DNA from: Mesorhizobium neociceri
GTDB taxonomy: Bacteria; Pseudomonadota; Alphaproteobacteria; Rhizobiales; Rhizobiaceae
Length of the DNA stretch: 64,000 nt
Direction: 5' to 3'
NCBI RefSeq assembly: GCF_013520985.1
Contig: NZ_JACDTY010000002.1
Coordinates: 372,001-436,000, forward strand
Shown here: positions 25,802 through 33,464 of the stretch, piece after piece
Layout of the letters: every line of letters begins with the position of its first letter
Numbering within the stretch: position 1 is the stretch's first letter
Notes under the pieces: generated by a model
Seen by the model: the letters and a program-made list of their open reading frames with translations, nothing else
Database searches by the model: none
Told to the model about the DNA's origin: nothing
Position numbers and translations under genes: made by a program

Positions 25802-25891
25802 CTAAAGCCCCTTTGACGGCCCACCGGCCACCAGGCTGGACAATTTTCCCGCCTTGCGCAGCACAGGCGCCTCATATTCTTTCTTGGTCAT
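25802..25891 (-). CDS. RiPP precursor peptide 3 (lasso-type leader, short core)
   Basis: A 29-residue peptide with leader MTKKEYEAPVLRKAGKLSSL-VA and core GGPSKGL. It is the most divergent of the three: Ala replaces Thr8, and Val replaces the penultimate Thr. The Pro-Ser in the core is kept. The ATG at 25891 follows AAAGGGTG. A longer in-frame reading from 26005 exists but lacks the leader pattern at its start. It is probably the first gene of the three-peptide transcript. Confidence 0.75.
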   Translation of the reverse strand: MTKKEYEAPVLRKAGKLSSLVAGGPSKGL

Positions 25892-26016
25892 TTCCAAACA
25901 CCCTTTGAGTCCAGCGCAAAAGAATGGACGGAAACCGTGGAAAGTCAATTCGTGAGCCGGTTCCTGCCACCACGCGCTGGCTTCATGCATGCTTTTCTGC
26001 AACATACGCTCCTTTC

Positions 26017-26117
26017 AGAGCAGTTCGCCGTTTCACTGAACCGGCGGCCCGCTCTTGGTTGCTTGTTTGACGCAATTCCGGTGGGAAACCGCTACACGCT
26101 TTTCCTGGAATTGCTCT
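26017..26117. repeat. Rhizobial palindromic element, copy 1
   Basis: A 101-bp element made of two hairpins. The first begins AGAGCAGTTCGCCGTTT and closes with CCGCTCT; the second runs from GCAATTCC to GGAATTGC. A second copy of the same family lies at 55744-55845, inside the lasso B2 gene. This copy sits between the peptide genes and the nucleotidyltransferase start. Confidence 0.75.
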
Positions 26118-26142
26118 TGTGGGCGAACGTCATCCGGGTTTG

Positions 26143-27168
26143 ATGCTGCCATCTCTTGCACCTGCCGATGAAAAACTGCTGCTGACCTTCGCCGATCCGG
26201 AGGCGCCGGCTGCCGTTGGCAGTGACGTTGCTGCCAAAAGCTTGCTGGCGCTGCTCGCCAATGCCGAGTTCCACGGCGTGCTGCCGATCATGCTGCGCAA
26301 GCTCAGGGAAATCGGCGACGCCCAATTGCCGGCGGACGCAGCCTTGCAGCAGAAATTGTCGGAACTGCGCGACCAGTCGACGCTGGCAACCGGCCAATCG
26401 ATGCTGCTGCAGTATCATGGTGATCGCATCATGAAGGCATTGGCGGCGAAAGGCGTTCCGGCCCGCATCGTCAAGGGTCCGGTCTTCGCGCGCAAACTTT
26501 ACCGCCACGCCGCCGACCGGCCGTTCACCGACATCGACATCCTGGTTGAGCCGGCCAGCATCGCCGAGGCCAACACGGTGATTGCCGGATGCGGCTTCGA
26601 GCTGTGGAGCGGCGAAGCGCAGTCGCAGGATCTGCAGGAGTTCAAATGGCTGGAGAAGGAGAATACCAGCCTGCTGATCGAACTGCACGGCAACCTGGTG
26701 CATGATTCCGGTATGCGGCGGCGGTTGTCGCTGGGCTTTCGCGAATTGCAGACCATCGATGGCGGCGAGGCCGACACGCCGGCCGCGCTGCTGACCATCG
26801 CCATCGTGCACGCCGCGGGCGGCCACAAGTTCCACCGGCTGCAGCTTTGCGTCGACGTGCTGCAAGGCGTACGCGCGCTGCGCTCATCCGTGGATGAGGA
26901 CCGGTTGTTCGAGGCGGCGCGCATGAGCGGCATCGAGCTCGAACTGGCGACGGTTCTCAATGTGACGGGGCAGCTGTTTAATGCACCGCGCGCGATCGAA
27001 CTTGCTGAGCGCATCAAGCCCGACATCTCGATACGTTTGGCCAAATGGCTCATCACCGGCGATACGCTGCTCGGCGTCAATTCCAGGGACAAGATGCATT
27101 CGCGCCTGCGCCGCGACGCCTTCCGCTGGGTCCAGCGGCTTGCCCGATCCAAGCCCCATGCGGCCTGA
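26143..27168 (+). CDS. Nucleotidyltransferase family protein of the RiPP locus
   Basis: A 341-residue protein of the NTP_transf_5 type. The signature is IVKGPVFARKLYRHAADRPF followed by TDIDILVEP, with Asp130 and Asp132 as metal ligands. Homologues occur in many lasso clusters beside a kinase; the one in the pseudomycoidin cluster has been linked to modification of the phosphorylated peptide. Here it may act on the peptides encoded at 25.5-25.9 kb. The start is uncertain: ATG 26143 is given, and GTG 26119, just after the repeat, is in frame. It overlaps the formyltransferase gene by 11 bases. Confidence 0.82.
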   Translation: MLPSLAPADEKLLLTFADPEAPAAVGSDVAAKSLLALLANAEFHGVLPIMLRKLREIGDAQLPADAALQQKLSELRDQSTLATGQSMLLQYHGDRIMKALAAKGVPARIVKGPVFARKLYRHAADRPFTDIDILVEPASIAEANTVIAGCGFELWSGEAQSQDLQEFKWLEKENTSLLIELHGNLVHDSGMRRRLSLGFRELQTIDGGEADTPAALLTIAIVHAAGGHKFHRLQLCVDVLQGVRALRSSVDEDRLFEAARMSGIELELATVLNVTGQLFNAPRAIELAERIKPDISIRLAKWLITGDTLLGVNSRDKMHSRLRRDAFRWVQRLARSKPHAA

Positions 27169-28165
27169 GCAGGCATTGGACCCGGAAGCGTCGCTCTCAG
27201 CTGTCTTTGTCAGCGAAATCTCCTCTCTCACCGCACCGATGCTGGCTGCCTGGGCTGAGAAAGGTCATCGCATCGCAGCCGTTGTCGTGCCCGGCCCGCT
27301 GCCGGGCAAGCAGTCGAGCTTCAGCACCTGGCGCCGGCACCAGCGCCGTCGGCCGATTTTAAAGCGCTATCTTGGCCACGGACACCCACCCCTGATCGAA
27401 TTCGCTCCGCCCTATGATTGGGCAGAGCTGGGGCAGAAGCTAGCTGGGCTCGAGGCCGATCTCCTGATCTGCTTCGGTTTTCGTGGGCTAATCCCGCAGG
27501 CGGTGCTGACACTGTTTCCAAACGGCGGATTGAACCTTCATCCGGCGCTGCTGCCGCACTATCGCGGCCCTCATCCGATTCACAGGCTGGTCATCGACGG
27601 CAACCACGAAATCCACGGCGGAGTGACCCTTCACAAGATGACGCCGGCATTCGACCAGGGTGATATTCTGGCGCAGGTTGCGTTGCCCATCGAGGATTGG
27701 CATTCGGCAGCGACAGTCTCGGCGGCTATAGCCAGAGCAATGGCCAGGCTGGTGGTGGACGCCGCACCCGAGCATTGCCGCGGCCGGCTAACCGGCATGC
27801 CCCAGCCCAGCGGCGAGTATGTTTGGGCGCAACTGCAGCGAAGCCCGCTGATCGTTGGCGGTGAATCGTCGAGCGCGCATGTCGCCCGACTATGCCGCAT
27901 CATAGGGCCCAGCGTTGCGGTCAACGTGCTGGTAAACGGAAAACCGGTTCGACTGGCGCAGCCTATCCTGCGGCCCCGACCCGTGACCGGCAAGGCGCCG
28001 ATGCAACGATGGGGAGTTGTGGCATTTGACTGCGCAGATCGGCGCGTTGTCCACCTGGCCTACAACCGGCTAACCCGACTGCTTATGCAACTGGAGCGAA
28101 AGCTCGGGTCCGTGGGGCAGCGAAGGCCGGCGCTTCCGATACGAAAATTTGGATCTGAAGATTGA
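27158..28165 (+). CDS. Formyltransferase-like protein of the RiPP locus
   Basis: A 335-residue protein with a formyl transferase domain in residues about 100-215. The catalytic triad pattern is present: Asn and His in GGLNLHPALLPHYRGPHPIH and the Asp in MTPAFDQGDILAQ. Family members move a formyl group from 10-formyl-tetrahydrofolate to Met-tRNA, glycinamide ribotide or amino sugars. It lacks the overall length and start region of Fmt. Overlap with the nucleotidyltransferase gene suggests both work together, perhaps on a peptide or an attached amino sugar. The substrate is unknown. Confidence 0.8.
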   Translation: MRPEQALDPEASLSAVFVSEISSLTAPMLAAWAEKGHRIAAVVVPGPLPGKQSSFSTWRRHQRRRPILKRYLGHGHPPLIEFAPPYDWAELGQKLAGLEADLLICFGFRGLIPQAVLTLFPNGGLNLHPALLPHYRGPHPIHRLVIDGNHEIHGGVTLHKMTPAFDQGDILAQVALPIEDWHSAATVSAAIARAMARLVVDAAPEHCRGRLTGMPQPSGEYVWAQLQRSPLIVGGESSSAHVARLCRIIGPSVAVNVLVNGKPVRLAQPILRPRPVTGKAPMQRWGVVAFDCADRRVVHLAYNRLTRLLMQLERKLGSVGQRRPALPIRKFGSED

Positions 28166-28172
28166 GTGTGGC

Positions 28173-29162
28173 TCAGTCGGCCAGTGCGGCACGGATCAAT
28201 GTTGACGCCTCGGTCGGGTTCGCGCCGACTTCCAGAGTAAACGTCGGAACGGCTTTGACCAGCATCGCGATGGTTGCCATGCGGCGCTTCTGCGCCGGCA
28301 AAAGGCCGGTCATGCCGGTCCTGACATTGTCGGCGGCGAGCGCCACCATGGCGTCGGTCCTGGCCATCGGCACGAGCCGGGTTTGCGCGTCCGGCGAGCG
28401 GGCGAGATGAAGCAGCGCCGCAACCGGCCTGTCGGCCGTCTCCTCGATGCGGATGATCTCGGCCAGGCGCTCCAGCGAGACGGCCTGCTCGCCATTGGCG
28501 TCCCATTTGTCGCCGAGGCAGGGGGCCACGAAAGGCAGCATTGCCGCCGTGTGGCGGTGGACCTTCACCTTGCGCGGCAAACCCCAGGCCGTGATGCCGC
28601 CGCCGGACGCAAGCTTGAGGATCATGACGTCGTCCGAGCACAGGCCGAAGCCTTGCGATGCCAGCGCCAGCGACGTTGTCGATTTGCCGGTGCCGCTCGG
28701 CGCGTGGATCAGCACAAGCACCTCGCGGCCGGGCAACGTCAGGCCGGCGGTGTGGAGCATGTGCTGACCACCTGCATCGAGCGCGGCATCCAGCACCATC
28801 ATCAGCAACGTCCATTTTACCTTGGCGTCGGGATGAACGTAGATTTCAGCCCAGCCCTCATCGGCATTGATCGAGGCGGTCTGCAGGCCGGGAAAGATCA
28901 GGTGAACGATGCCGCCACCGTCGATCAGCCGGCAATGGCCGTCCTCCGGCACCTCGCCGTCGAAAGCGAGTTTTCCGGCAGGCAATTCCTGCAGCGCCGA
29001 CGTCTCGACGATGTTGACGCGGAAACCGGGCTCGACGGGTTCGGCCATACGCAGCGTGCCGAGCATGAGGTCGAAGCTCGGCCAGAGATCGGCCCGCGAG
29101 GCGGATATGCTGATGACCTGGCCCTTGAGGTCATAGCAGAAAGTGGCCGCCGAATCGCTCAA
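28173..29162 (-). CDS. HPr-kinase-like P-loop protein (peptide kinase candidate)
   Basis: A 329-residue protein with an HprK-type C-terminal kinase domain. The P-loop is HAPSGTGKSTTS (Lys160) and the following pair Asp177-Asp178 (LCSDDVMIL) matches the HprK catalytic acid region. In lasso clusters such kinases (for example PadeK of the paeninodin cluster) phosphorylate a Ser of the precursor. The TTG start at 29162 overlaps the B2 stop in TTGA. The 5' part, residues 1-120, is unlike HprK of the ManR/EI pathway, so the protein is not the usual HPr kinase. Confidence 0.82.
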   Translation of the reverse strand: MSDSAATFCYDLKGQVISISASRADLWPSFDLMLGTLRMAEPVEPGFRVNIVETSALQELPAGKLAFDGEVPEDGHCRLIDGGGIVHLIFPGLQTASINADEGWAEIYVHPDAKVKWTLLMMVLDAALDAGGQHMLHTAGLTLPGREVLVLIHAPSGTGKSTTSLALASQGFGLCSDDVMILKLASGGGITAWGLPRKVKVHRHTAAMLPFVAPCLGDKWDANGEQAVSLERLAEIIRIEETADRPVAALLHLARSPDAQTRLVPMARTDAMVALAADNVRTGMTGLLPAQKRRMATIAMLVKAVPTFTLEVGANPTEASTLIRAALAD

Positions 29163-29593
29163 GCCGCGTGCGCCTTTCCAGCATCGGCATGATGGCGATA
29201 GATCTGCACCATGCCGGGGAGGCTGTCGCTGACCACCGGCCGGCCGTCGAGGCAAACCCAGCAATGGGCGGACATGCGCGGCGCCTGCATCGACTGCGGA
29301 TCGACGCCGAAGCGCAGATCGGGATCGAAGCCGGCAAAGCGCAGGAAGCGGTGAGCCAGCAGGCCCTCGCGCAGGCATCTGCGGTCGCGCATCAGCCAGG
29401 GGTGCCGGACGGTGCGATTGACGGCAGAAACGATGTAGGCGGACGACAGGCCGCGATAAGGGGTAGGCGCGCTGAGCGGGGCCCATTTCAACACCGATTC
29501 GAAGCTGCGGCGGCCGATCAGGACCGGCATCAGCCGCGCACTTGTCCACAGGTGGACGCGAAACAGGGTGCGCAGGAGAATGCCGTCCGCCAT
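29159..29593 (-). CDS. Lasso B2-type transglutaminase-like leader protease
   Basis: A 144-residue protein of the B2 family. The triad residues are visible: Cys73 (DRRCLREGLLAHRFLRFAG), His110 (APRMSAHCWVCLDG) and Asp122, which is 12 residues after the His as in McjB; Asp116 is an alternative. B2 proteins cut leaders after the penultimate Thr region. It overlaps the PqqD-type gene (TGATG) and the kinase gene. No cyclase gene is present nearby, so here it probably releases a linear modified peptide. Confidence 0.82.
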   Translation of the reverse strand: MADGILLRTLFRVHLWTSARLMPVLIGRRSFESVLKWAPLSAPTPYRGLSSAYIVSAVNRTVRHPWLMRDRRCLREGLLAHRFLRFAGFDPDLRFGVDPQSMQAPRMSAHCWVCLDGRPVVSDSLPGMVQIYRHHADAGKAHAA

Positions 29594-29880
29594 CACGCAG
29601 CCGGGTCGGCGAGAATGCCTTCGCTCACCAGTTCGGCGGCCAGCGCCGCCATGTCCTGGTCGAGCGTGTCCTTGTCGACCTCGAACTCGTCGGAAAGCAG
29701 GACGACGATCTGGTCGAGGCTGCGGGCGCCGTCGACCTTGTCGAGAAAGGCTTCGGTGGTGCCGTTGCAGGTGTAAAGCTGGCCGCTGCGCGCCAAAAGC
29801 ACGACGGCACCGTCGCCGACATGCTGGACCGAGGCGTCGTCCGCCAGCCGCAGAACCATTTCAGAAGCGATTTGGGCCAT
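29593..29880 (-). CDS. PqqD-type leader-binding protein (RRE, lasso B1-like)
   Basis: A 95-residue PqqD-like protein with the winged-helix pattern of a RiPP recognition element (ASVQHVGDGAVVLLARSGQL, then YTCNGTTEAFLDKVDGARSL). These proteins bind the Tyr-x-x-Pro part of the leader and present it to the B2 protease. The ATG at 29880 has CTGGAGGGG in front. It is first in a three-gene operon with B2 and the kinase, all overlapping. Confidence 0.85.
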   Translation of the reverse strand: MAQIASEMVLRLADDASVQHVGDGAVVLLARSGQLYTCNGTTEAFLDKVDGARSLDQIVVLLSDEFEVDKDTLDQDMAALAAELVSEGILADPAA

Positions 29881-30233
29881 GGAGCCCCTCCAGACCATTT
29901 TCCTGGTGAGGAGATAGCGCGGCAATGCGGCGCTGTCCATTGCGCGGATGGGAGGGAGAACAGCCCGGTCTGGCCGATCTGTGGCAATCCGGCAACGGCA
30001 ACACCTCTACGACACTCCCAACCAAAACACGGTGGAGACATCCAATCCTGGGTTGTGGTAACTTCCACGCCGTTGCAGGGTGAGAGCAGGAATCCGCCCC
30101 AGAAATAGTCGGTGATCGCGCCTGAAAATCACCGCCGAAAACCGTCAAGCCGGCTGTCGGACAGGGTCAAGGTGTTGCTTTTCTTACCTTAAGTAAGCTA
30201 TGGAGTCGCCGGGGTCTTGGGAGAGCATTGGGT
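29881..30233. other. Intergenic region upstream of the B1-B2-kinase operon
   Basis: About 350 bases that should carry the operon promoter, reading leftward. The only structure seen is a perfect short palindrome, CTTAC-CTTAA-GTAAG, at 30183-30197. No protein-like frame with a ribosome site was found except the small gene starting at 30234. Confidence 0.45.
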
Positions 30234-30350
30234 ATGCGTTACAATTGGGAGCGGGCTCCGACGGCGTTCGAACGCCATCGGAAGGCATTGGCAGCCGCCA
30301 TATTGATTGCGGGTGGCGTCGGCTTGATGCTGGCGGCCTTGCCGCTTTAA
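30234..30350 (+). CDS. Possible 38-residue membrane peptide
   Basis: A short frame with a polar, basic N-terminus (MRYNWERAPTAFERHRK) followed by one membrane helix (ALAAAILIAGGVGLMLAALP). GGGAGAG lies eight bases before the ATG. No family is recognised. The N-terminus/helix layout is typical of genuine small membrane proteins, but it could be chance. Confidence 0.4.
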   Translation: MRYNWERAPTAFERHRKALAAAILIAGGVGLMLAALPL

Positions 30351-30416
30351 GTACTGATATCCGACACGAGCCCCTGTGGGGCGCATGAGCTTGCACCCTG
30401 CAAGGCAGGCTGTGGC

Positions 30417-31256
30417 TCAGCGTGCTTGGCCGGTCACGGCGATGAAGCGGCGGTCGCGTCCCTCAAAACCCTGGCTGAAGCGCTGCACCAGCACGGCCAG
30501 CACGGCCGGTTTGCCGGGCGGGGTGTATTTGTAGGATTCCGACAGGCTGTAGGAGGTCGGGCAGTTGCGCGAGCCGGGCACAGTCTTGTCCTCGTGCAGG
30601 ACCTTGAACGGTTTGCCGTCCTGCCCCTGCAGCGACAGGCGGAAGCCGAGCGCCTTGCCCGTCTTGTCCCCTTGAAGTGACTTGTCACCTTGAAGTGCCT
30701 TGTCGCCTTGCTGATCGTCCGGCTTTGTATCGTCGAAGCTTGCCGAGCAATCCGTCTTGCTGTCGGCCAGGATCTCGTCGAGCTGAATGGTCGAGATCCC
30801 TGTTTCATCATAAAATGGCGACAGCCATTTCTGTCCGGCCTGCTCGAGGCGGAAGATGTCGTTATACTCGACCGTGTCGTCCGGGAAGGTGAACCTGTCA
30901 AAGGCCGTGCGCTCACCGCGTGCGGCGATGGCATATTTGGCCAGGATGGACGCCGCCTGCTTTGCCGCCCGCGCTCGTGCCTGCTCCACCGTCGTGGTCG
31001 CCTCTTCCGATTCGTCGAGGACAAGGATCGGCTTGCCGCCGACGAACTCGTCGGTTCTCGTGTCGATGATATCGATCTCAGACCAACCGGAAACGGCGGC
31101 GTCTATCTTGCCATATTGCTCGAAGGCGAAATAATTGCCGTCGGGCGAGAAGCCGATGATGCGCCTGGCCGCGGCATCACCGGCCTGCGCGGCGGAAACG
31201 ACGGTCAGCAGCAGCGCTGCCCCGACGGCAGACCCAACCCCGTATCCCACCATCAT
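30417..31256 (-). CDS. DUF2259-type predicted secreted protein
   Basis: A 279-residue protein with a signal peptide (GSAVGAALLLTVVSAAQA) and the DUF2259 start RIIGFSPDGNYFAFEQYGKIDA. These periplasmic proteins of unknown function are common in Rhizobiales. Two adjacent Met codons at 31251-31256 give the start. Residues about 190-210 hold a short tandem repeat (QQGDKA-LQGDKS-LQGDKT), visible in the DNA as near-identical 18-base units at about 30669-30710. It is divergent from prpE. Confidence 0.75.
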   Translation of the reverse strand: MMVGYGVGSAVGAALLLTVVSAAQAGDAAARRIIGFSPDGNYFAFEQYGKIDAAVSGWSEIDIIDTRTDEFVGGKPILVLDESEEATTTVEQARARAAKQAASILAKYAIAARGERTAFDRFTFPDDTVEYNDIFRLEQAGQKWLSPFYDETGISTIQLDEILADSKTDCSASFDDTKPDDQQGDKALQGDKSLQGDKTGKALGFRLSLQGQDGKPFKVLHEDKTVPGSRNCPTSYSLSESYKYTPPGKPAVLAVLVQRFSQGFEGRDRRFIAVTGQAR

Positions 31257-31426
31257 CGCGCGCCCTGCCCCGATTTCAAACCCGGGCAATCGTGCCTGCG
31301 ATTTGCGGCCAAGGCGAGATCGACTATCCGCCAAATTTTGGGAAAGAGATGGCATTTGGGGGAAGACATGGCCGGGAAAACCCGCTTAGGCTATTGCAAG
31401 ATAGGGAATTTTCCCGGGAGGGATGA

Positions 31427-33334
31427 ATGGCGTCACGCTACCACGAGGTCTATGACGGCTGGAAACGCGACCCGGAACAGTTCTGGGCTGATGCCGCCGA
31501 GGCGATCGACTGGTATTCGCCATGGACCAGCGTATTCGATACCAAGGCAGGCGTTTACGGGCGCTGGTTCAACGGCGCCACCTGCAACACCTGCTTCAAC
31601 GCTCTCGACCGCCATGTCGCCGGCGGTCGCGCCGACCAGGTCGCGCTGATATATGACAGCGCCATCACCGGCACGGTCAAGAAATTCACCTATGCCGAGC
31701 TGAAGCGCGAAGTGGTGGCGTTGACATCGGTGCTGAAGAACCGCGGCATCGTCAAGGGCGACCGCGTCATCATCTACATGCCGATGGTGGCCGAAGCGGC
31801 GATCGCCATGCTGGCCTGTGCCCGCATAGGCGCTGTGCATTCGGTCGTGTTCGGCGGCTTTGCCTCGCACGAGCTTGCCACCCGCATCGACGATGCCAAG
31901 CCGAAGCTGATCATTTCCGCGTCCTGCGGTCTGGAGCCTGGACGCGTCGTTGCCTACAAGCCGCTGCTCGACAAGGCGATCGAGATGTCCCGCCACAAGC
32001 CGGACGCGTGCCTCATCCTGCAGCGCGACCAGCTGCGCTGCGATCTGAAGGGGCATTACGACATCGATTTTGCCGACGCGGTTGCGCGCGAGCGGGCGGC
32101 GGGCGCCAATGTCGACTGTGTTCCGGTGCTCGCCACCGATCCGCTCTACATCATCTACACTTCCGGCACGACCGGCCAGCCGAAAGGCATCGTGCGTGAC
32201 AATGGCGGCCATATGGTCGCGCTCAAATGGACGATGGAAAACGAGTTCGGCGTCAAGCCGGGCGAGGTGTTCTGGGCGGCATCCGATGTCGGCTGGGTGG
32301 TCGGCCATTCCTACATCGTCTACGGGCCGCTGCTGCATGGCGCGACAAGCGTGCTGTTCGAGGGCAAGCCGATCGGCACGCCCGACGCCGGCACCTACTG
32401 GCGGGTGATCGCCGAACACGGCGTGGTGGCCCTGTTCACGGCGCCGACCGCCTTCCGCGCCATCAAGGGGCAGGACCCCAAGGGCGAATTCGTGCCGAAA
32501 TACGACCTGTCCAAATTCCGCACTCTGTTCCTCGCCGGCGAACGCGCCGACCCCGAAACCATCAAATGGGCGGAGCAGAAACTCAATGTGCCGGTGGTCG
32601 ACCATTGGTGGCAGACCGAGACCGGCTCGCCGATGACCATCAACCCGGCGGGCCTCGGCCTGCTGCCGGTGAAATACGGCTCGCCGGGCGTGCCGATGCC
32701 GGGCTACGACATCCGCGTACTCGACGATGCCGGCCACGAAGTGCCGCGCGGCACGCTTGGCAATGTGGTGGTGAAACTGCCGCTGCCGGCCGGCTGCCTG
32801 CCGACGCTGTGGAATGCCGACGACCGGTTCCGGCAGGCCTATCTCGAGGAGTTCCCCGGCTTCTACAAGACGGCGGATGCCGGTATGGTCGACGAGGACG
32901 GCTACCTCTATGTCATGGCGCGCACCGACGACATCATCAATGTCGCCGGCCACCGGTTGTCGACCGGCGCCATGGAAGAGGTGCTTTCGGCGCATCCCGA
33001 CGTCGCCGAATGCGCCGTCATCGGCATCGCCGATCAGATGAAGGGCCAGGTCCCGCTCGGCTTCGTCGTGCTCAATGCCGGCGTCGCGCGGGACACTAGC
33101 GCCATCGAAGGCGAGGTGGTTTCCCTGGTGCGCGAACGGATCGGCCCGGTCGCCGCCTTCAAGACGGTGGTGACGATCAAGCGCCTGCCCAAGACACGCT
33201 CCGGCAAGATCCTGCGCGGCACGATGCAGAAGATCGCCGACAAGGAAGAGTGGACGATGCCGGCGACCATCGACGATCCCGTCATCTTCGACGAGATCAC
33301 CGCGGCGCTCAAAGCCCGCGGCATCGGGGTCTGA
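31427..33334 (+). CDS. prpE: Propionyl-CoA synthetase
   Basis: A 635-residue acyl-CoA synthetase of the ANL superfamily. The ATP motif is YIIYTSGTTGQPKG, the core motif DHWWQTETGSPM, and the C-terminal domain carries the catalytic and acetylation-prone Lys in RLPKTRSGKILRGTM. The start YHEVYDGWKRDPEQFWADAA is typical of PrpE and not of acetyl-CoA synthetase. It activates propionate to propionyl-CoA in the cytoplasm. It is a single gene, preceded by GGGAGGG before the ATG. Confidence 0.92.
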   Translation: MASRYHEVYDGWKRDPEQFWADAAEAIDWYSPWTSVFDTKAGVYGRWFNGATCNTCFNALDRHVAGGRADQVALIYDSAITGTVKKFTYAELKREVVALTSVLKNRGIVKGDRVIIYMPMVAEAAIAMLACARIGAVHSVVFGGFASHELATRIDDAKPKLIISASCGLEPGRVVAYKPLLDKAIEMSRHKPDACLILQRDQLRCDLKGHYDIDFADAVARERAAGANVDCVPVLATDPLYIIYTSGTTGQPKGIVRDNGGHMVALKWTMENEFGVKPGEVFWAASDVGWVVGHSYIVYGPLLHGATSVLFEGKPIGTPDAGTYWRVIAEHGVVALFTAPTAFRAIKGQDPKGEFVPKYDLSKFRTLFLAGERADPETIKWAEQKLNVPVVDHWWQTETGSPMTINPAGLGLLPVKYGSPGVPMPGYDIRVLDDAGHEVPRGTLGNVVVKLPLPAGCLPTLWNADDRFRQAYLEEFPGFYKTADAGMVDEDGYLYVMARTDDIINVAGHRLSTGAMEEVLSAHPDVAECAVIGIADQMKGQVPLGFVVLNAGVARDTSAIEGEVVSLVRERIGPVAAFKTVVTIKRLPKTRSGKILRGTMQKIADKEEWTMPATIDDPVIFDEITAALKARGIGV

Positions 33335-33403
33335 CCGCTTGCGTTGCCGATCCCGACGCGACATAGAGGCGTCGCGGCAAAATCATCCCGCACTGCAATC
33401 GCC

Positions 33404-33423
33404 TGTTGTGCAATGCAGCAACA
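33404..33423 (+). promoter_or_regulatory. TTGTGCAATGCAGCAA box upstream of the acyltransferase
   Basis: TGTTGTGCAATGCAGCAACA is a near palindrome with GTGC-N3-GCAG at its centre and matching TGTTG/CAACA ends. It lies about 40 bases before the acyltransferase start. It belongs to the box family described at 13447. Confidence 0.45.
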
Positions 33424-33464
33424 GACTTTAGAATTTGCGCGGGGGGTCATTCCGAAGGTACGGC

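Noticed and set aside
25490-25816. A plus-strand frame of 108 codons with an internal duplication
   Set aside because: It is the antisense of the tandem peptide genes; the duplication is explained by the paralogous leaders on the minus strand, which have ribosome sites.
25471-25891. Reading the three small peptides as lasso precursors
   Set aside because: The leaders fit, but no core has Asp or Glu at position 7-9 and no cyclase is nearby, so ring formation is not supported.
26143-28165. The formyltransferase as housekeeping methionyl-tRNA formyltransferase
   Set aside because: It lacks the usual def neighbour and the typical Fmt N-terminus, and it overlaps a nucleotidyltransferase gene.
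28173-29162. The classical HPr kinase/phosphorylase of the nitrogen PTS
   Set aside because: Its length, N-terminal region and operon with B1 and B2 do not match the short alphaproteobacterial HprK encoded beside a two-component system.
31433-33364. A 643-codon minus-strand frame
   Set aside because: It mirrors prpE on the opposite strand and has a His/Asp/Arg-rich composition typical of antisense frames.
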